A stretch of DNA of 32,627 bases, from the NCBI GenBank assembly GCA_003228685.1, contig QIFC01000076.1, positions 1-32,627 of the forward strand, in the 5' to 3' direction. The DNA comes from Chloroflexota bacterium (GTDB lineage: Bacteria > Chloroflexota > Dehalococcoidia > DSTF01 > RBG-16-68-14). Both the position numbers and the translations under genes were made by a program. Shown here one piece after another: positions 1 through 7,218 of this stretch. The notes under the pieces were generated by a model. The model searched no databases, had not been told where the DNA came from, and saw only the letters and a list, made by a program, of their open reading frames with translations. The first letter of the stretch is position 1. The number at the start of each line of letters is the position of its first letter.

Positions 1-767
1 TCGTGCGCCGCGACCAGCTCGCCGGCGAAGACGCCCGTGATCTCGCGTTCGGCGTTCAACGTCACGTTCACGCAGAAGGTCGGCTTCGTCAACAGCGCGA
101 TGTCGCGCATCTCTTCAAAGACCGGGTTGCCTTCAGTCACACACCACGTCGCCTTGGGATGTCCCAGCATCTCCGCGCCGTGATTGCTCATCACAATCTC
201 AGCGCCCGCCACGCCCGGCAGCACCGCCTTGCCTCCGCCTGAGTAGCCGGCAAAGATGTGCGGCTCCACGAAGCCCGTGACGATGCGTGCGTCCGCGTTC
301 AGATAGCGACGGTTCATTCGCACGCCGGCCCCCTGCGCCGTCGTCGTCACGCTCTCCAGCGAGGCTTCGTCGCGGGCATCGTGGTTCACGATTTTGTACG
401 CGGCGGCGATCTCCGCGCCCAGCATTCGCTCGACCTCGTCCGGCGTGCTCGCCCGATGCATCCCCGTCGCCACCACGATCACGACCTCCTCCGGCGGCAC
501 GTCACGGCCGTGGATCGCGTCCAAGATCGGCGGCAGCAGCACGCGGTTCGGCACCGGCCGCGTAATGTCGCTTACAACGATTGCTACCTGGTGTCCCGGC
601 TGTATCAGCTCCCGCAGCGGTGGTGCGCCAAGCGGCCGTTCGAGCGCGTCCGCAATCGTGCGCTCCGGGTCGGAGATGCCCGCCGTCTGCTCCGGCTCCA
701 GGACAACGGCAGCATCCGGCAGCTCCACGTCGAGCCCATCTTCACCATATGGCAGGTGCACCTTCAT
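1..767 (-). CDS. larA: Nickel-dependent lactate racemase LarA, N-terminal part (runs off the window)
   Basis: Interconverts D- and L-lactate, or in related family members other 2-hydroxyacids, using the covalently bound nickel-pincer nucleotide (NPN) cofactor in the cytoplasm. Translation of the minus strand from the ATG at 767 gives 255 residues with no stop before the window edge; the family is about 420 residues, so the C-terminal domain is missing. Known LarA active-site residues are all visible: a histidine in TGMH (residue 104), then PHIFAGYSGGGK with His170 and the cofactor-anchoring Lys180, then SNH with His196. These have exactly the spacing of His108, His174, Lys184 and His200 of the Lactobacillus enzyme. 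The substrate cannot be told, since many LarA homologues act on other hydroxyacids. The gene lies 42 bases downstream of a small hypothetical gene, probably in one transcript. The cofactor genes larB, larC and larE are not in the window. Confidence 0.9.
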   Translation of the reverse strand, partial: MKVHLPYGEDGLDVELPDAAVVLEPEQTAGISDPERTIADALERPLGAPPLRELIQPGHQVAIVVSDITRPVPNRVLLPPILDAIHGRDVPPEEVVIVVATGMHRASTPDEVERMLGAEIAAAYKIVNHDARDEASLESVTTTAQGAGVRMNRRYLNADARIVTGFVEPHIFAGYSGGGKAVLPGVAGAEIVMSNHGAEMLGHPKATWCVTEGNPVFEEMRDIALLTKPTFCVNVTLNAEREITGVFAGELVAAH

Positions 768-809
768 ATCGACTCGATGCTACGCCTCGCAAACGAGCGC
801 TGTCAACGT

Positions 810-1118
810 TTACCAGTCCTTCGTGCCTTCGGTGAACGCGGCTCGCAGCGACGCCCCTTGCTCCTCCGAGAGAAAGTCCGCCAAGATTCGTAGCCGGTCT
901 TCTAGATATTCCTGAGCGCTCGCGCTATCGAGTACGTCATCGCTCGAAGCCGCCTCCGCTACCAGCCCGCGAGCGACCTCTCCGAGCCGGTCATCGATCA
1001 GCGCTGCCAGATCCTCGTCCGCGGCGTCTGTGATCTGCGGCGGGCCAAAGCGCTCGATAAAGAGTTCGAGGCCCACCAGGCGCGCGAGCTGCGTCAGCGC
1101 CTCCCGTCGTGGAATCAT
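810..1118 (-). CDS. Hypothetical protein, 102 aa
   Basis: No family recognised. The predicted protein is acidic and looks largely helical, with no cysteine clusters, signal peptide or membrane segment. It starts MIPRREALTQ at an ATG on the minus strand; no clear Shine-Dalgarno is visible upstream. It precedes larA on the same strand by 42 bases and follows a hairpin (1167-1191) that closes the zinc-ribbon gene further upstream, so it may begin a small operon with larA. Codon use matches the neighbouring genes and the overlapping plus-strand frames look like noise, which is why I accept it as real. Confidence 0.6.
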   Translation of the reverse strand: MIPRREALTQLARLVGLELFIERFGPPQITDAADEDLAALIDDRLGEVARGLVAEAASSDDVLDSASAQEYLEDRLRILADFLSEEQGASLRAAFTEGTKDW

Positions 1119-1166
1119 ACGCCGATGATAGCCAACCGCTGCCTGAGATGCGACGTAAGATGCACC

Positions 1167-1191
1167 GAGGCCGCCCGATCTGGGCGGCCTC
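1167..1191 (-). terminator. Hairpin downstream of the zinc-ribbon gene
   Basis: A perfect 10-bp stem, GAGGCCGCCC paired with GGGCGGCCTC around a 5-nt loop, sits 24 bases after the stop codon of the minus-strand zinc-ribbon gene. No clear U-run follows on either strand, so termination is inferred from position and stem strength only. Confidence 0.5.
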
Positions 1192-1215
1192 GTTAGGCTT
1201 GCATGTGCGCCGGAG

Positions 1216-2214
1216 CTATGTAGCCGCTTCGACTACAGGCTCAGCCTGCTCTTCGTCATCTTCGCTGGTCGCTACGGCAGGCTGCCCATCAGAAGGCGAA
1301 TCCGCCGCTTCGACTACAGGCTCAGCCTGATCTTCGTCATCTTCGCTGGACTCTTCGCTGGCCCTGTCGGAGGCCTGTTCGTCCGCAGGCAAGTCCGTCG
1401 CTTCTGCTACCGCCTCGACGTTCTCTTCGTCATCTTCGCTGGCCTTGTCGGAGGCCTCCTCAGCGGGCTGTTCATCGCCAGGCGAGTCGGTTGCTTCTGC
1501 CACCGCCTCGACGTTCTCCTCCTCAGCCTCGCTGGCCTTGTCGGAGGCCTCCTCGGCGGCAGGCGAGTCCGTCGCCTCGGCTACAGCTTCGATCTCTTCT
1601 TCCTCATCTCCGGTGACCCTATCGGAGGCCTCTTCGGCCGGTTGCTCGTCGGCAATCGCGTCCGTCGCTTCCGCTTCCGCCTCGACTTTCTCTTCCTCAT
1701 CGTCAGTAGTTCCGTCGGTCGTCTCCTCGGAAACAGATGGGAACGCCGCCTCGGCCGCGGCGAGCACGGAAGCTGCTTCCGCTTCCGCGGGAGTCTCCTC
1801 GGAAGCTGCCTCCTCAGCGGCCTCTGCCTCGCCTGTCGATCCAGAGGCCGATGCTTCCGCGGCTGCTTCAGCAGCCTCCTGAGCACCCTTGATCTTATTG
1901 TAACAGGCGCTGCAGTAGACGGGCCTGTCGCCACGCGGCTGGAACGGCACCTCGGTCATCATGCCGCAGTCTGCGCACGTCGCCGGGTGCATCTGGCGCG
2001 GCGTGCGCCCGCCAAAGCTGGCGAACACACCGTATTTCACGTAACCATCCTCAGGCTCGGTCAGCCGGTTCGACTTCCTAGCGGAGCGGCATGGAGGACA
2101 GCGAACGGGCTCGTTCTGGAGGCCTTTGCTGGCGTAGAACTCCTGCTCGCCTCCCGTAAAGAGGAACGAATTGCTGCAATCGCGGCAGGTCAGCTGCTTG
2201 TCGACAAAGCTCAT
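1216..2214 (-). CDS. Zinc-ribbon protein with long acidic repeat tail
   Basis: A 332-residue protein. The first ~100 residues hold two zinc ribbons. One reads LTCRDC...FTGGEQEFY...RCPPCR, the pattern of the short zinc-ribbon family (zf-ribbon, PF13451 type). The other reads CADCG...VPFQPRGDRPVYCSACY, the CxxC-x(n)-CxxC family usual in Chloroflexota and Patescibacteria proteins. The remaining ~220 residues are almost entirely Ala, Glu, Asp, Ser and Thr, with tandem repeats of about 27-33 residues. I chose the ATG at 2214 rather than upstream codons because an AAAGGA Shine-Dalgarno lies just before it and because MSFVDKQLTC is the conserved family start. Function is not known; nucleic-acid or ribosome association is often suggested for such zinc ribbons, but the acidic tail argues against simple RNA binding. 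The tRNA gene lies upstream on the same strand. Confidence 0.85.
   Translation of the reverse strand: MSFVDKQLTCRDCSNSFLFTGGEQEFYASKGLQNEPVRCPPCRSARKSNRLTEPEDGYVKYGVFASFGGRTPRQMHPATCADCGMMTEVPFQPRGDRPVYCSACYNKIKGAQEAAEAAAEASASGSTGEAEAAEEAASEETPAEAEAASVLAAAEAAFPSVSEETTDGTTDDEEEKVEAEAEATDAIADEQPAEEASDRVTGDEEEEIEAVAEATDSPAAEEASDKASEAEEENVEAVAEATDSPGDEQPAEEASDKASEDDEENVEAVAEATDLPADEQASDRASEESSEDDEDQAEPVVEAADSPSDGQPAVATSEDDEEQAEPVVEAAT
1218..1690 (-). repeat. In-frame tandem repeats encoding the acidic tail
   Basis: About five degenerate copies of a 27-33-codon unit of the form EATDSPxDEQPAEEASDKASEDDEE. The two copies nearest the 3' end share a nearly identical ~45-base block (around 1223 and 1304, 81 bases or 27 codons apart), which suggests recent expansion by slippage or unequal crossing-over. 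All length changes keep the reading frame. Confidence 0.7.
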
Positions 2215-2243
2215 CTGGGGTCCTTTCGGTTCCAGGTACGAAG

Positions 2244-2267
2244 AAACGGCCCTCAAGAAGGCCGTTT
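2244..2267 (-). terminator. Hairpin between the tRNA gene and the zinc-ribbon gene
   Basis: Stem AAACGGCC / GGCCGTTT (8 bp) with an 8-nt loop lies about 70 bases downstream of the minus-strand tRNA. Read on the minus strand the 3' arm runs into TTTCTTC. It probably ends the tRNA transcript before the zinc-ribbon gene. The plus-strand reading has the better T-run but no plus-strand transcript arrives there. Confidence 0.5.
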
Positions 2268-2335
2268 TTCGGTTCGACCGGGCTGCTTTCAGTATAGAAC
2301 ACGCTCGCCAGGGACGGCAAGCCACAGATTCAAAT

Positions 2336-2410
2336 TGGTAGCAGCGGGAGGATTCGAACCTCCGACCCGTCGATTATGAGCCGACTGCTCTGCCCCTGAG
2401 CTACGCTGCC
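2336..2410 (-). tRNA. tRNA with CAT anticodon (elongator Met, or Ile2)
   Basis: The minus strand folds into a full cloverleaf of 75 nt including an encoded CCA. The acceptor stem is GGCAGCG/CGCTGCT (G-U at the first pair). The anticodon stem GTCGG/TCGAC holds the loop CTCATAA with anticodon CAT, and the T arm reads GGAGGTTCGAATCCTCC. The anticodon stem lacks the GGG/CCC pairs of initiator tRNA, so it is not tRNA-fMet. Elongator tRNA-Met and lysidine-modified tRNA-Ile2 share this loop and cannot be separated by eye. Confidence 0.92.
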
Positions 2411-2432
2411 ACCTAAGGCTCGGGCCAAGGGC

Positions 2433-2441
2433 AGTATACCA
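2433..2441 (-). promoter_or_regulatory. Extended -10 promoter of the tRNA gene
   Basis: On the minus strand TGGTATACT (TGn plus TATACT) ends 22 bases before the tRNA 5' end. No good -35 at 17 bp is seen, consistent with an extended -10 promoter. Confidence 0.5.
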
Positions 2442-2468
2442 ACGCCCACGCTTGCCACGCCAAGCGCC

Positions 2469-2498
2469 TTGACACGCCAAGCCATGCCTACCTAGAAT
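2469..2498 (+). promoter_or_regulatory. Sigma-70-type promoter of the ileS T-box leader
   Basis: TTGACA at 2469-2474 and TAGAAT at 2493-2498 with an 18-bp spacer, placed directly before the T-box leader. Predicted transcription start near 2505. Confidence 0.7.
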
Positions 2499-2504
2499 CG
2501 ATCA

Positions 2505-2792
2505 GTACAGGCGAAGACGGAGACGCGTACGCTGGCCAGAAGCCGATGAGCGAGCCCGAGACGGTGCGAGCGGGCACGGCATCCCCGGCGGTACATCCCT
2601 CCTGAGCCGCCGACCGACACGTCCGCCACAAGGCGGACACGTAGGCTCGGCCGGAACGCCCCCCGTTATCGAGGGCAGTTGCGTGAGAGCGCGACACTAA
2701 GTGTCCCGGCGAGGCCGAAAGCCAGGTCGGGAAACAAGGGTGGTACCGCGGGTATGCAAGCCCGTCCCTATATGTGTAGGGACGGGTGTTTT
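2505..2792 (+). ncRNA. T-box riboswitch controlling ileS
   Basis: A leader of about 290 bases that senses uncharged tRNA and lets transcription continue into ileS. The diagnostic T-box sequence AAGGGTGGTACCGCGGG is present, with TGGTACCGCG at 2741-2750; its TGGT bulge pairs with the tRNA NCCA end. It is followed by a strong terminator hairpin (2761-2786) and a T-run. Upstream, GC-rich stem I elements are visible, and an ATC triplet at 2595-2597 before CCTCCTGAGC is a good candidate for the isoleucine specifier codon (a second ATC lies at 2581-2583). The gene immediately downstream is ileS, which agrees. Exact stem I boundaries were not folded. Confidence 0.88.
2761..2792 (+). terminator. T-box regulatory terminator before ileS
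   Basis: CCCGTCCCTA (2761-2770) pairs perfectly with TAGGGACGGG (2777-2786) around a 6-nt loop, followed by TGTTTT. The competing antiterminator would use the TGGTACCGCG region. The terminator ends 14 bases before the ileS Shine-Dalgarno-start region, so control is at the level of transcription rather than translation. Confidence 0.8.
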
Positions 2793-2806
2793 GTTGGGAG
2801 CTGAGC

Positions 2807-5800
2807 GTGTTCGAACAAGTCGACCCCAAGCCGGATTTCCCCCAGATGGAGAAGAAGCGCCTCCAATGGTGGAACGATGAAGGCATCGTCGAGCGGTACC
2901 TCAAACGGAACGAGGACGCGGACAAGCGCTGGTCGTTCATCGATGGCCCCATCACGGCCAACAACAAGATGGGCGTCCACCACGCCTGGGGCCGCGCCTA
3001 CAAGGACGCATTCCAGCGCTTCCGCACCATGCAGGGCTATCGCCAGCGCTACCAGAACGGCTTCGACTGCCAGGGCCTCTGGATCGAGGTCGAGGTCGAG
3101 CGCGAGCACGGCTTCACGTCGAAGCTCGACATCGAGGACTACGGCATCGGAAAGTTCGTAGAGGACTGCAAGGCGCGCGTCCAACGCTTCGCGGGCGAGA
3201 TCACGGAGCAGTCGAAGCGCCTCGCGATGTGGATGAACTGGGACGATTCCTATTTCACCAACTCCGACGAGAACAACTACGCCATCTGGCACTTCCTCAA
3301 GACCTGTCACGAACGCGGCTGGCTCTATGAGGGAAGCGACTCCATGCCTTGGTGCCCCCGCTGCGCCACCGGGCTCTCCAACATGGAGATCGTCACGGAA
3401 GGCTACAAGGAGCTGACCCACGCCAGCGTCTATTTCAAGCTGCCGCTCAACGAGCGGCCCGGCGAGTACCTGCTCGCCTGGACCACGACGCCGTGGACGC
3501 TCGCTGCCAACGTCGCGGCGGCCGTCAACCCGGACCTAACCTACGCCAAGGTTCGCCACGGCGATGACATCCTCTATTTGTCGAAGGCCACAGTCGGCGT
3601 CCTCAAAGGCGACCACGAGATCGAAGCCGAACTTCCCGGTCGCGACCTGATCGGGCTCACGTACCGTGGCCCCTTCGACGAATTCCCCGCGCAAGATAGC
3701 ATCGAGCATCGCGTCATCGCATGGGACGAGGTGAGCGAGGAGGAAGGCACCGGTGTCGTCCACATCGCGCCTGGCTGCGGCGCTGAGGACTTCGCGCTCA
3801 GCAAAGAGTTCGACCTGCCCGTCGTGATGCCCATCGACCAGTTCGGGATCTACGTCGATGGCTTTGATTTCCTGAGCGGGAAGTTCGCTGGCGACGTCGG
3901 CCCCGCGATATTTGAGTCGCTCGAGCAAAAGGGCATGCTCCTTCGCGTCCAAGACTACACACACCGCTACCCCGTCTGCTGGCGCTGCGATAGCGAACTC
4001 GTCTTCCGGGTCGTGGACGAGTGGTTCATCTCCATGGACGGCGCCGACGAAGCGGGCAAGCCACTCCGCGAGCACATGGTGGACGTCACGAACCAGATCC
4101 GCTGGATCCCAGAATTCGGCCTCGCCCGTGAACTCGATTGGCTCCGCAACATGGACGACTGGATGATCTCCAAGAAGCGCTACTATGGACTCGCGCTCCC
4201 CATCTACCCCTGCTCCTGTGGCCACGTCGAGGTGATCGGCGGGAAGGCAGAGCTGCGGGAGAGGGCCGTTGAGGGCTGGGACGCGTTCGAAGGGCACTCG
4301 CCGCACCGGCCCTGGGTCGACGAGGTGAAGATCAGATGCTCCGAATGCGGCGAGGCCATCTCCCGCATCAAGGACGTAGGCAACCCGTGGCTGGACGCCG
4401 GCATCGTTCCCTTCTCCACGCTCCACTACGACACGGACCCGGACTACTGGGCGCAGTGGTTCCCGGCCGACTTCATCACCGAAAGCTTCCCCGGCCAGTT
4501 CCGCAACTGGTTCTACGCGCTCCTCGCGATGGGCACGGCCTTGGAGCACCGCGAACCGTTCCGCACCGTGCTTGGCCACGGCCTTGTGCGCGACGAACAT
4601 GGCGAAGAGATGCACAAGAGCAAGGGCACAGCCATCTGGTTCGACGACGCCGCGGACGAGATGGGCGTCGACACCATGCGCTGGCTCTTCCTGCGCCATA
4701 ACCCGGCCACGAACGTCAACTTCGGTTACGCTCGCGGCGACGAGATACGACGCAGCTTCATCCTCACGCTCTGGAACACCTACTCCTTCTTCGTGACCTA
4801 CGCCAACATCGACGGCTGGCAACCCGGCGACGATGCGGCTCCTGCCGGCGAGCTCGACCGCTGGCTCATGTCTGAGCTGCACCAGCTCATCGCGGACGTT
4901 ACTGAGAACCTGGAAGCCTACGACACCATGGCGCCCACGCGCCGCATCGAATCGTTCGTCGAAGACCTCTCAAACTGGTACGTGCGCCGCAGCCGCCGGC
5001 GCTTCTGGAAGTCCGAGGACGACGCCGACAAGCAGTCGGCGTACAGAACACTCCACGTCTGCTTGGTCACGTTGGCGAAGCTCATGGCGCCATTCATGCC
5101 CTTTATCGCCGACGAGATGTACCAGAACCTCGTCCGTTCGCACGATGCCGGCGCACCGCCCTCGGTGCACCTCTGCGACTGGCCGGAGAGCGATGCCTCC
5201 CAGATCGACGCGGCGCTCAACGACGAAGTGCGCCTCGCCATGCGCCTCGCTTCGCTCGGCCGCTCCGCCCGCAGCAAGGCGGGCATCAAAGTCCGCCAGC
5301 CCGTGCAGCGCATCTATGTGAAGGTGCATGGGAAACAAGAAGAAGAAGCGTTGGACCGATTGCGAGGTCAGCTCAGCGAGGAGCTGAATGTCAAGGAACT
5401 CCTCGCCATCGCGGACGAATCAACCTACCTTCGCTATGAAGTGCTGCCCAACCTGCCGATCCTTGGCCCTAAGTACGGCAAAGACATCGCCAAGATCAGG
5501 GCTGCCCTTGCTAAGATGGACGCCGGTGAAGTCGCCGCCGCGGTCGACCGAGGCGAGAGCACTGAGGTCGCTGGGTTCGAGCTTGTGGCTGAAGAGATCC
5601 TCGTCTCGGCCGTGGAGCAGGAAGGATTCGCATCGGCCCAGGAGGGCGGCTACGTCGTAGTCGTCGACACGGAACTGATGCCGGCCCTGCTCGATGAAGG
5701 GCTGGCCCGCGAGATCGTTCACCGCATCCAGAACATGCGCCGCGATGCCGGCTTCGAAATCTCGGACCGCATCACCACATGCTGGCAGGGCGACGATGAC

Positions 5801-5953
5801 ATCCGGCGTGTCATGAGCGCCCACGCGGATTACATAGCGGCCGAGACGCTCTCCGTCTCGCTAGAGGATGCAGCGCCTCACGCGGACGCTCATCGCGACG
5901 ACAATCCCATCGACGGTCATGAGATCACGCTCGGCGTGAGAAAGGCGACGTAA
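2807..5953 (+). CDS. ileS: Isoleucyl-tRNA synthetase, IleRS2-like with a swapped HIGH motif
   Basis: Charges tRNA-Ile with isoleucine and edits mischarged valine. It is 1048 residues, the usual length. I chose the GTG at 2807 (MFEQVDPKPDF, the family start) because GGGAG lies 6 bases upstream; the in-frame GTG at 2786 falls inside the terminator hairpin. The class I signature, normally HxGH, reads NKMGVHHAWGR, with GVHH at residues 56-59: first and third positions are swapped. The KMSKS loop is MHKSK at residues 602-606. The CP1 editing domain is present (WTTTPWTL and GTGVVHIAPGCG), and the C-terminal region has several CxxC pairs (WCPRC, CWRC, CSCG, CSEC). Sequence type and motif fit the mupirocin-resistant IleRS2 group, including its GXHH variants. 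Controlled by the T-box upstream. Confidence 0.96.
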   Translation: MFEQVDPKPDFPQMEKKRLQWWNDEGIVERYLKRNEDADKRWSFIDGPITANNKMGVHHAWGRAYKDAFQRFRTMQGYRQRYQNGFDCQGLWIEVEVEREHGFTSKLDIEDYGIGKFVEDCKARVQRFAGEITEQSKRLAMWMNWDDSYFTNSDENNYAIWHFLKTCHERGWLYEGSDSMPWCPRCATGLSNMEIVTEGYKELTHASVYFKLPLNERPGEYLLAWTTTPWTLAANVAAAVNPDLTYAKVRHGDDILYLSKATVGVLKGDHEIEAELPGRDLIGLTYRGPFDEFPAQDSIEHRVIAWDEVSEEEGTGVVHIAPGCGAEDFALSKEFDLPVVMPIDQFGIYVDGFDFLSGKFAGDVGPAIFESLEQKGMLLRVQDYTHRYPVCWRCDSELVFRVVDEWFISMDGADEAGKPLREHMVDVTNQIRWIPEFGLARELDWLRNMDDWMISKKRYYGLALPIYPCSCGHVEVIGGKAELRERAVEGWDAFEGHSPHRPWVDEVKIRCSECGEAISRIKDVGNPWLDAGIVPFSTLHYDTDPDYWAQWFPADFITESFPGQFRNWFYALLAMGTALEHREPFRTVLGHGLVRDEHGEEMHKSKGTAIWFDDAADEMGVDTMRWLFLRHNPATNVNFGYARGDEIRRSFILTLWNTYSFFVTYANIDGWQPGDDAAPAGELDRWLMSELHQLIADVTENLEAYDTMAPTRRIESFVEDLSNWYVRRSRRRFWKSEDDADKQSAYRTLHVCLVTLAKLMAPFMPFIADEMYQNLVRSHDAGAPPSVHLCDWPESDASQIDAALNDEVRLAMRLASLGRSARSKAGIKVRQPVQRIYVKVHGKQEEEALDRLRGQLSEELNVKELLAIADESTYLRYEVLPNLPILGPKYGKDIAKIRAALAKMDAGEVAAAVDRGESTEVAGFELVAEEILVSAVEQEGFASAQEGGYVVVVDTELMPALLDEGLAREIVHRIQNMRRDAGFEISDRITTCWQGDDDIRRVMSAHADYIAAETLSVSLEDAAPHADAHRDDNPIDGHEITLGVRKAT

Positions 5954-6129
5954 TGGCTATTGAGAAGCAGCCCGAACAGGGCATCAACACGCTGGACCTG
6001 GCGTTCAAGATCGTTCAGGCCACGCTGGCCACGCTGGCCGTCTATCGCTCGGCCAAGAGCGCACTCAGCGCCTGGCAGAGCATCATATCGATGATTCGCG
6101 GCGACGCGCCCAGCAACGACGACAGCTAG
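5953..6129 (+). CDS. Small hypothetical protein, 58 aa, coupled to ileS
   Basis: The ileS stop and this start overlap in TAATG (ATG at 5953), a classic translational-coupling junction. The protein reads MAIEKQPEQG and then about 40 residues rich in Ala, Leu, Ile and Ser that could form one amphipathic or weakly hydrophobic helix. It ends in an acidic tail, APSNDDS. No family recognised. Its 3' end overlaps the stop of the convergent membrane-protein gene by 4 bases. I accept it because of the junction and its codon use. Confidence 0.55.
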   Translation: MAIEKQPEQGINTLDLAFKIVQATLATLAVYRSAKSALSAWQSIISMIRGDAPSNDDS

Positions 6130-6554
6130 GCGGCTCGCGAAGCCGTGCGCCTTCGAGCGCCCGCCACGGACGCTACCAGTGCGCCCACAACGCCGAGCGC
6201 CAGGCCGGCGACCGTCCCAACGCCAACGTGGATGGCGAACAGCGCAACAGCCATCGCCCGTTGAGACTCGTACGCCTCGTAATTGAGAAAGCCGCCTCTT
6301 GCGTAGTGGATCGAAAGATATAGACCTTCGACGATCGCGAAGGTCATGAGGCCAATAGCGGCGCCCGCCGCGATAACTGCGACCGGTCTTAGGTCGAAGG
6401 CCAACGCCACGCTGAACAGCGTCACCGCCATCGCCGGCAGTGCGACCGCCAGCAACAGCGGCGGGCTCAGATCGGCGAACTCCGCCCACACGCCAATACC
6501 AAGCGCCACGATCGGCGCGATCAAGATACCGAGCACAGCTTTTCGATTCACCAC
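6126..6554 (-). CDS. Small integral membrane protein, 142 aa
   Basis: Unrecognised family. About four hydrophobic segments are visible: residues 7-25, 30-51, 56-76 and 98-132 (the last long enough for a hairpin). The tail is basic (GARRRTASRAA), which suggests a cytoplasmic C-terminus. A motif-like patch, EGLYLSIHYARGG, lies between the third and fourth segments. It starts at an ATG (MVNRKAVLG) divergent from rdgB, with about 50 bases between the two starts, and converges on the small ORF behind ileS with a 4-base overlap. Confidence 0.7.
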   Translation of the reverse strand: MVNRKAVLGILIAPIVALGIGVWAEFADLSPPLLLAVALPAMAVTLFSVALAFDLRPVAVIAAGAAIGLMTFAIVEGLYLSIHYARGGFLNYEAYESQRAMAVALFAIHVGVGTVAGLALGVVGALVASVAGARRRTASRAA

Positions 6555-6606
6555 CGTATTTTAGCAGCGTTCCCAACGCGGACGCTGCGCTACACTATCG
6601 CTTAAC

Positions 6607-7218
6607 ATGCCACAGCAGCCCCGACTGCTCCTCGCTACCAACAATCAAGGCAAGGTCGCCGAATTTCGTTCTCTCCTCGATGGCTGCGGCTGGCAGCTCG
6701 TCACGCCGCCAGACGTTGGCATCCAGCTCGATGTCGAAGAGACTGGACAAACGTATCTGGAGAATGCCACACTTAAGGCACTCGCATTTGCGAGAACTAG
6801 CGGCCTGACCTCGCTGGCCGACGACTCCGGGCTCGAAGTCGACGCACTTGATGGACGCCCGGGAATCTTGTCGGCGCGTTATGCTGGTGAAGACCTAACG
6901 GACGGCGAACGAGTCGCCGCCCTGATGGAACAGCTAGCCGGCGTAGATGAGGACGCTAGGACGGCCCGCTTTCGCTGCGTCATCGCGATTGCGACAGCGG
7001 ACGGCGAGGTGACGTCGGTCGAGGGCACGGTAGAGGGCCGCATCGCGGTCGAGCCGCGCGGCGAGAACGGGTTCGGGTACGACCCGGTCTTCGAGCTTCC
7101 GGATCGCGGCCTCACCGTTGCCGAGTTGACTGCTTCCGAGAAGCATGCGGTCAGCCATCGGGGCGTCGCCGCAAGAAAAGCTCGGAAGCTATTGGAGAAC
7201 ATGCTGCATGACCGATGA
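6607..7218 (+). CDS. rdgB: XTP/dITP diphosphatase (Ham1/RdgB)
   Basis: Hydrolyses non-canonical purine triphosphates (dITP, XTP) to monophosphates and keeps them out of DNA and RNA. At 203 residues it has the family length and hallmarks: N-terminal LLLATNNQGKVAEF (the T/SxNxxK nucleotide-binding start), ADDSGLEVDAL, GRPGILSARYAG, the GYDPVFELP loop, and the C-terminal SHRGVAARKA. No Shine-Dalgarno is visible; TACACT at 6591-6596 could be a -10, giving a leader of only a few bases. Its last 11 bases overlap moaA, so the two are likely coupled. Confidence 0.95.
   Translation: MPQQPRLLLATNNQGKVAEFRSLLDGCGWQLVTPPDVGIQLDVEETGQTYLENATLKALAFARTSGLTSLADDSGLEVDALDGRPGILSARYAGEDLTDGERVAALMEQLAGVDEDARTARFRCVIAIATADGEVTSVEGTVEGRIAVEPRGENGFGYDPVFELPDRGLTVAELTASEKHAVSHRGVAARKARKLLENMLHDR

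Noticed and set aside
1581..1934. Arg/Lys-rich and Ser-rich frames across the acidic repeat region
   Set aside because: Shadows of a repetitive acidic coding sequence; composition follows from the repeat in other frames.
2336..2480. 63-codon frame spanning the tRNA
   Set aside because: Reads through the tRNA gene and its promoter; no family resemblance.
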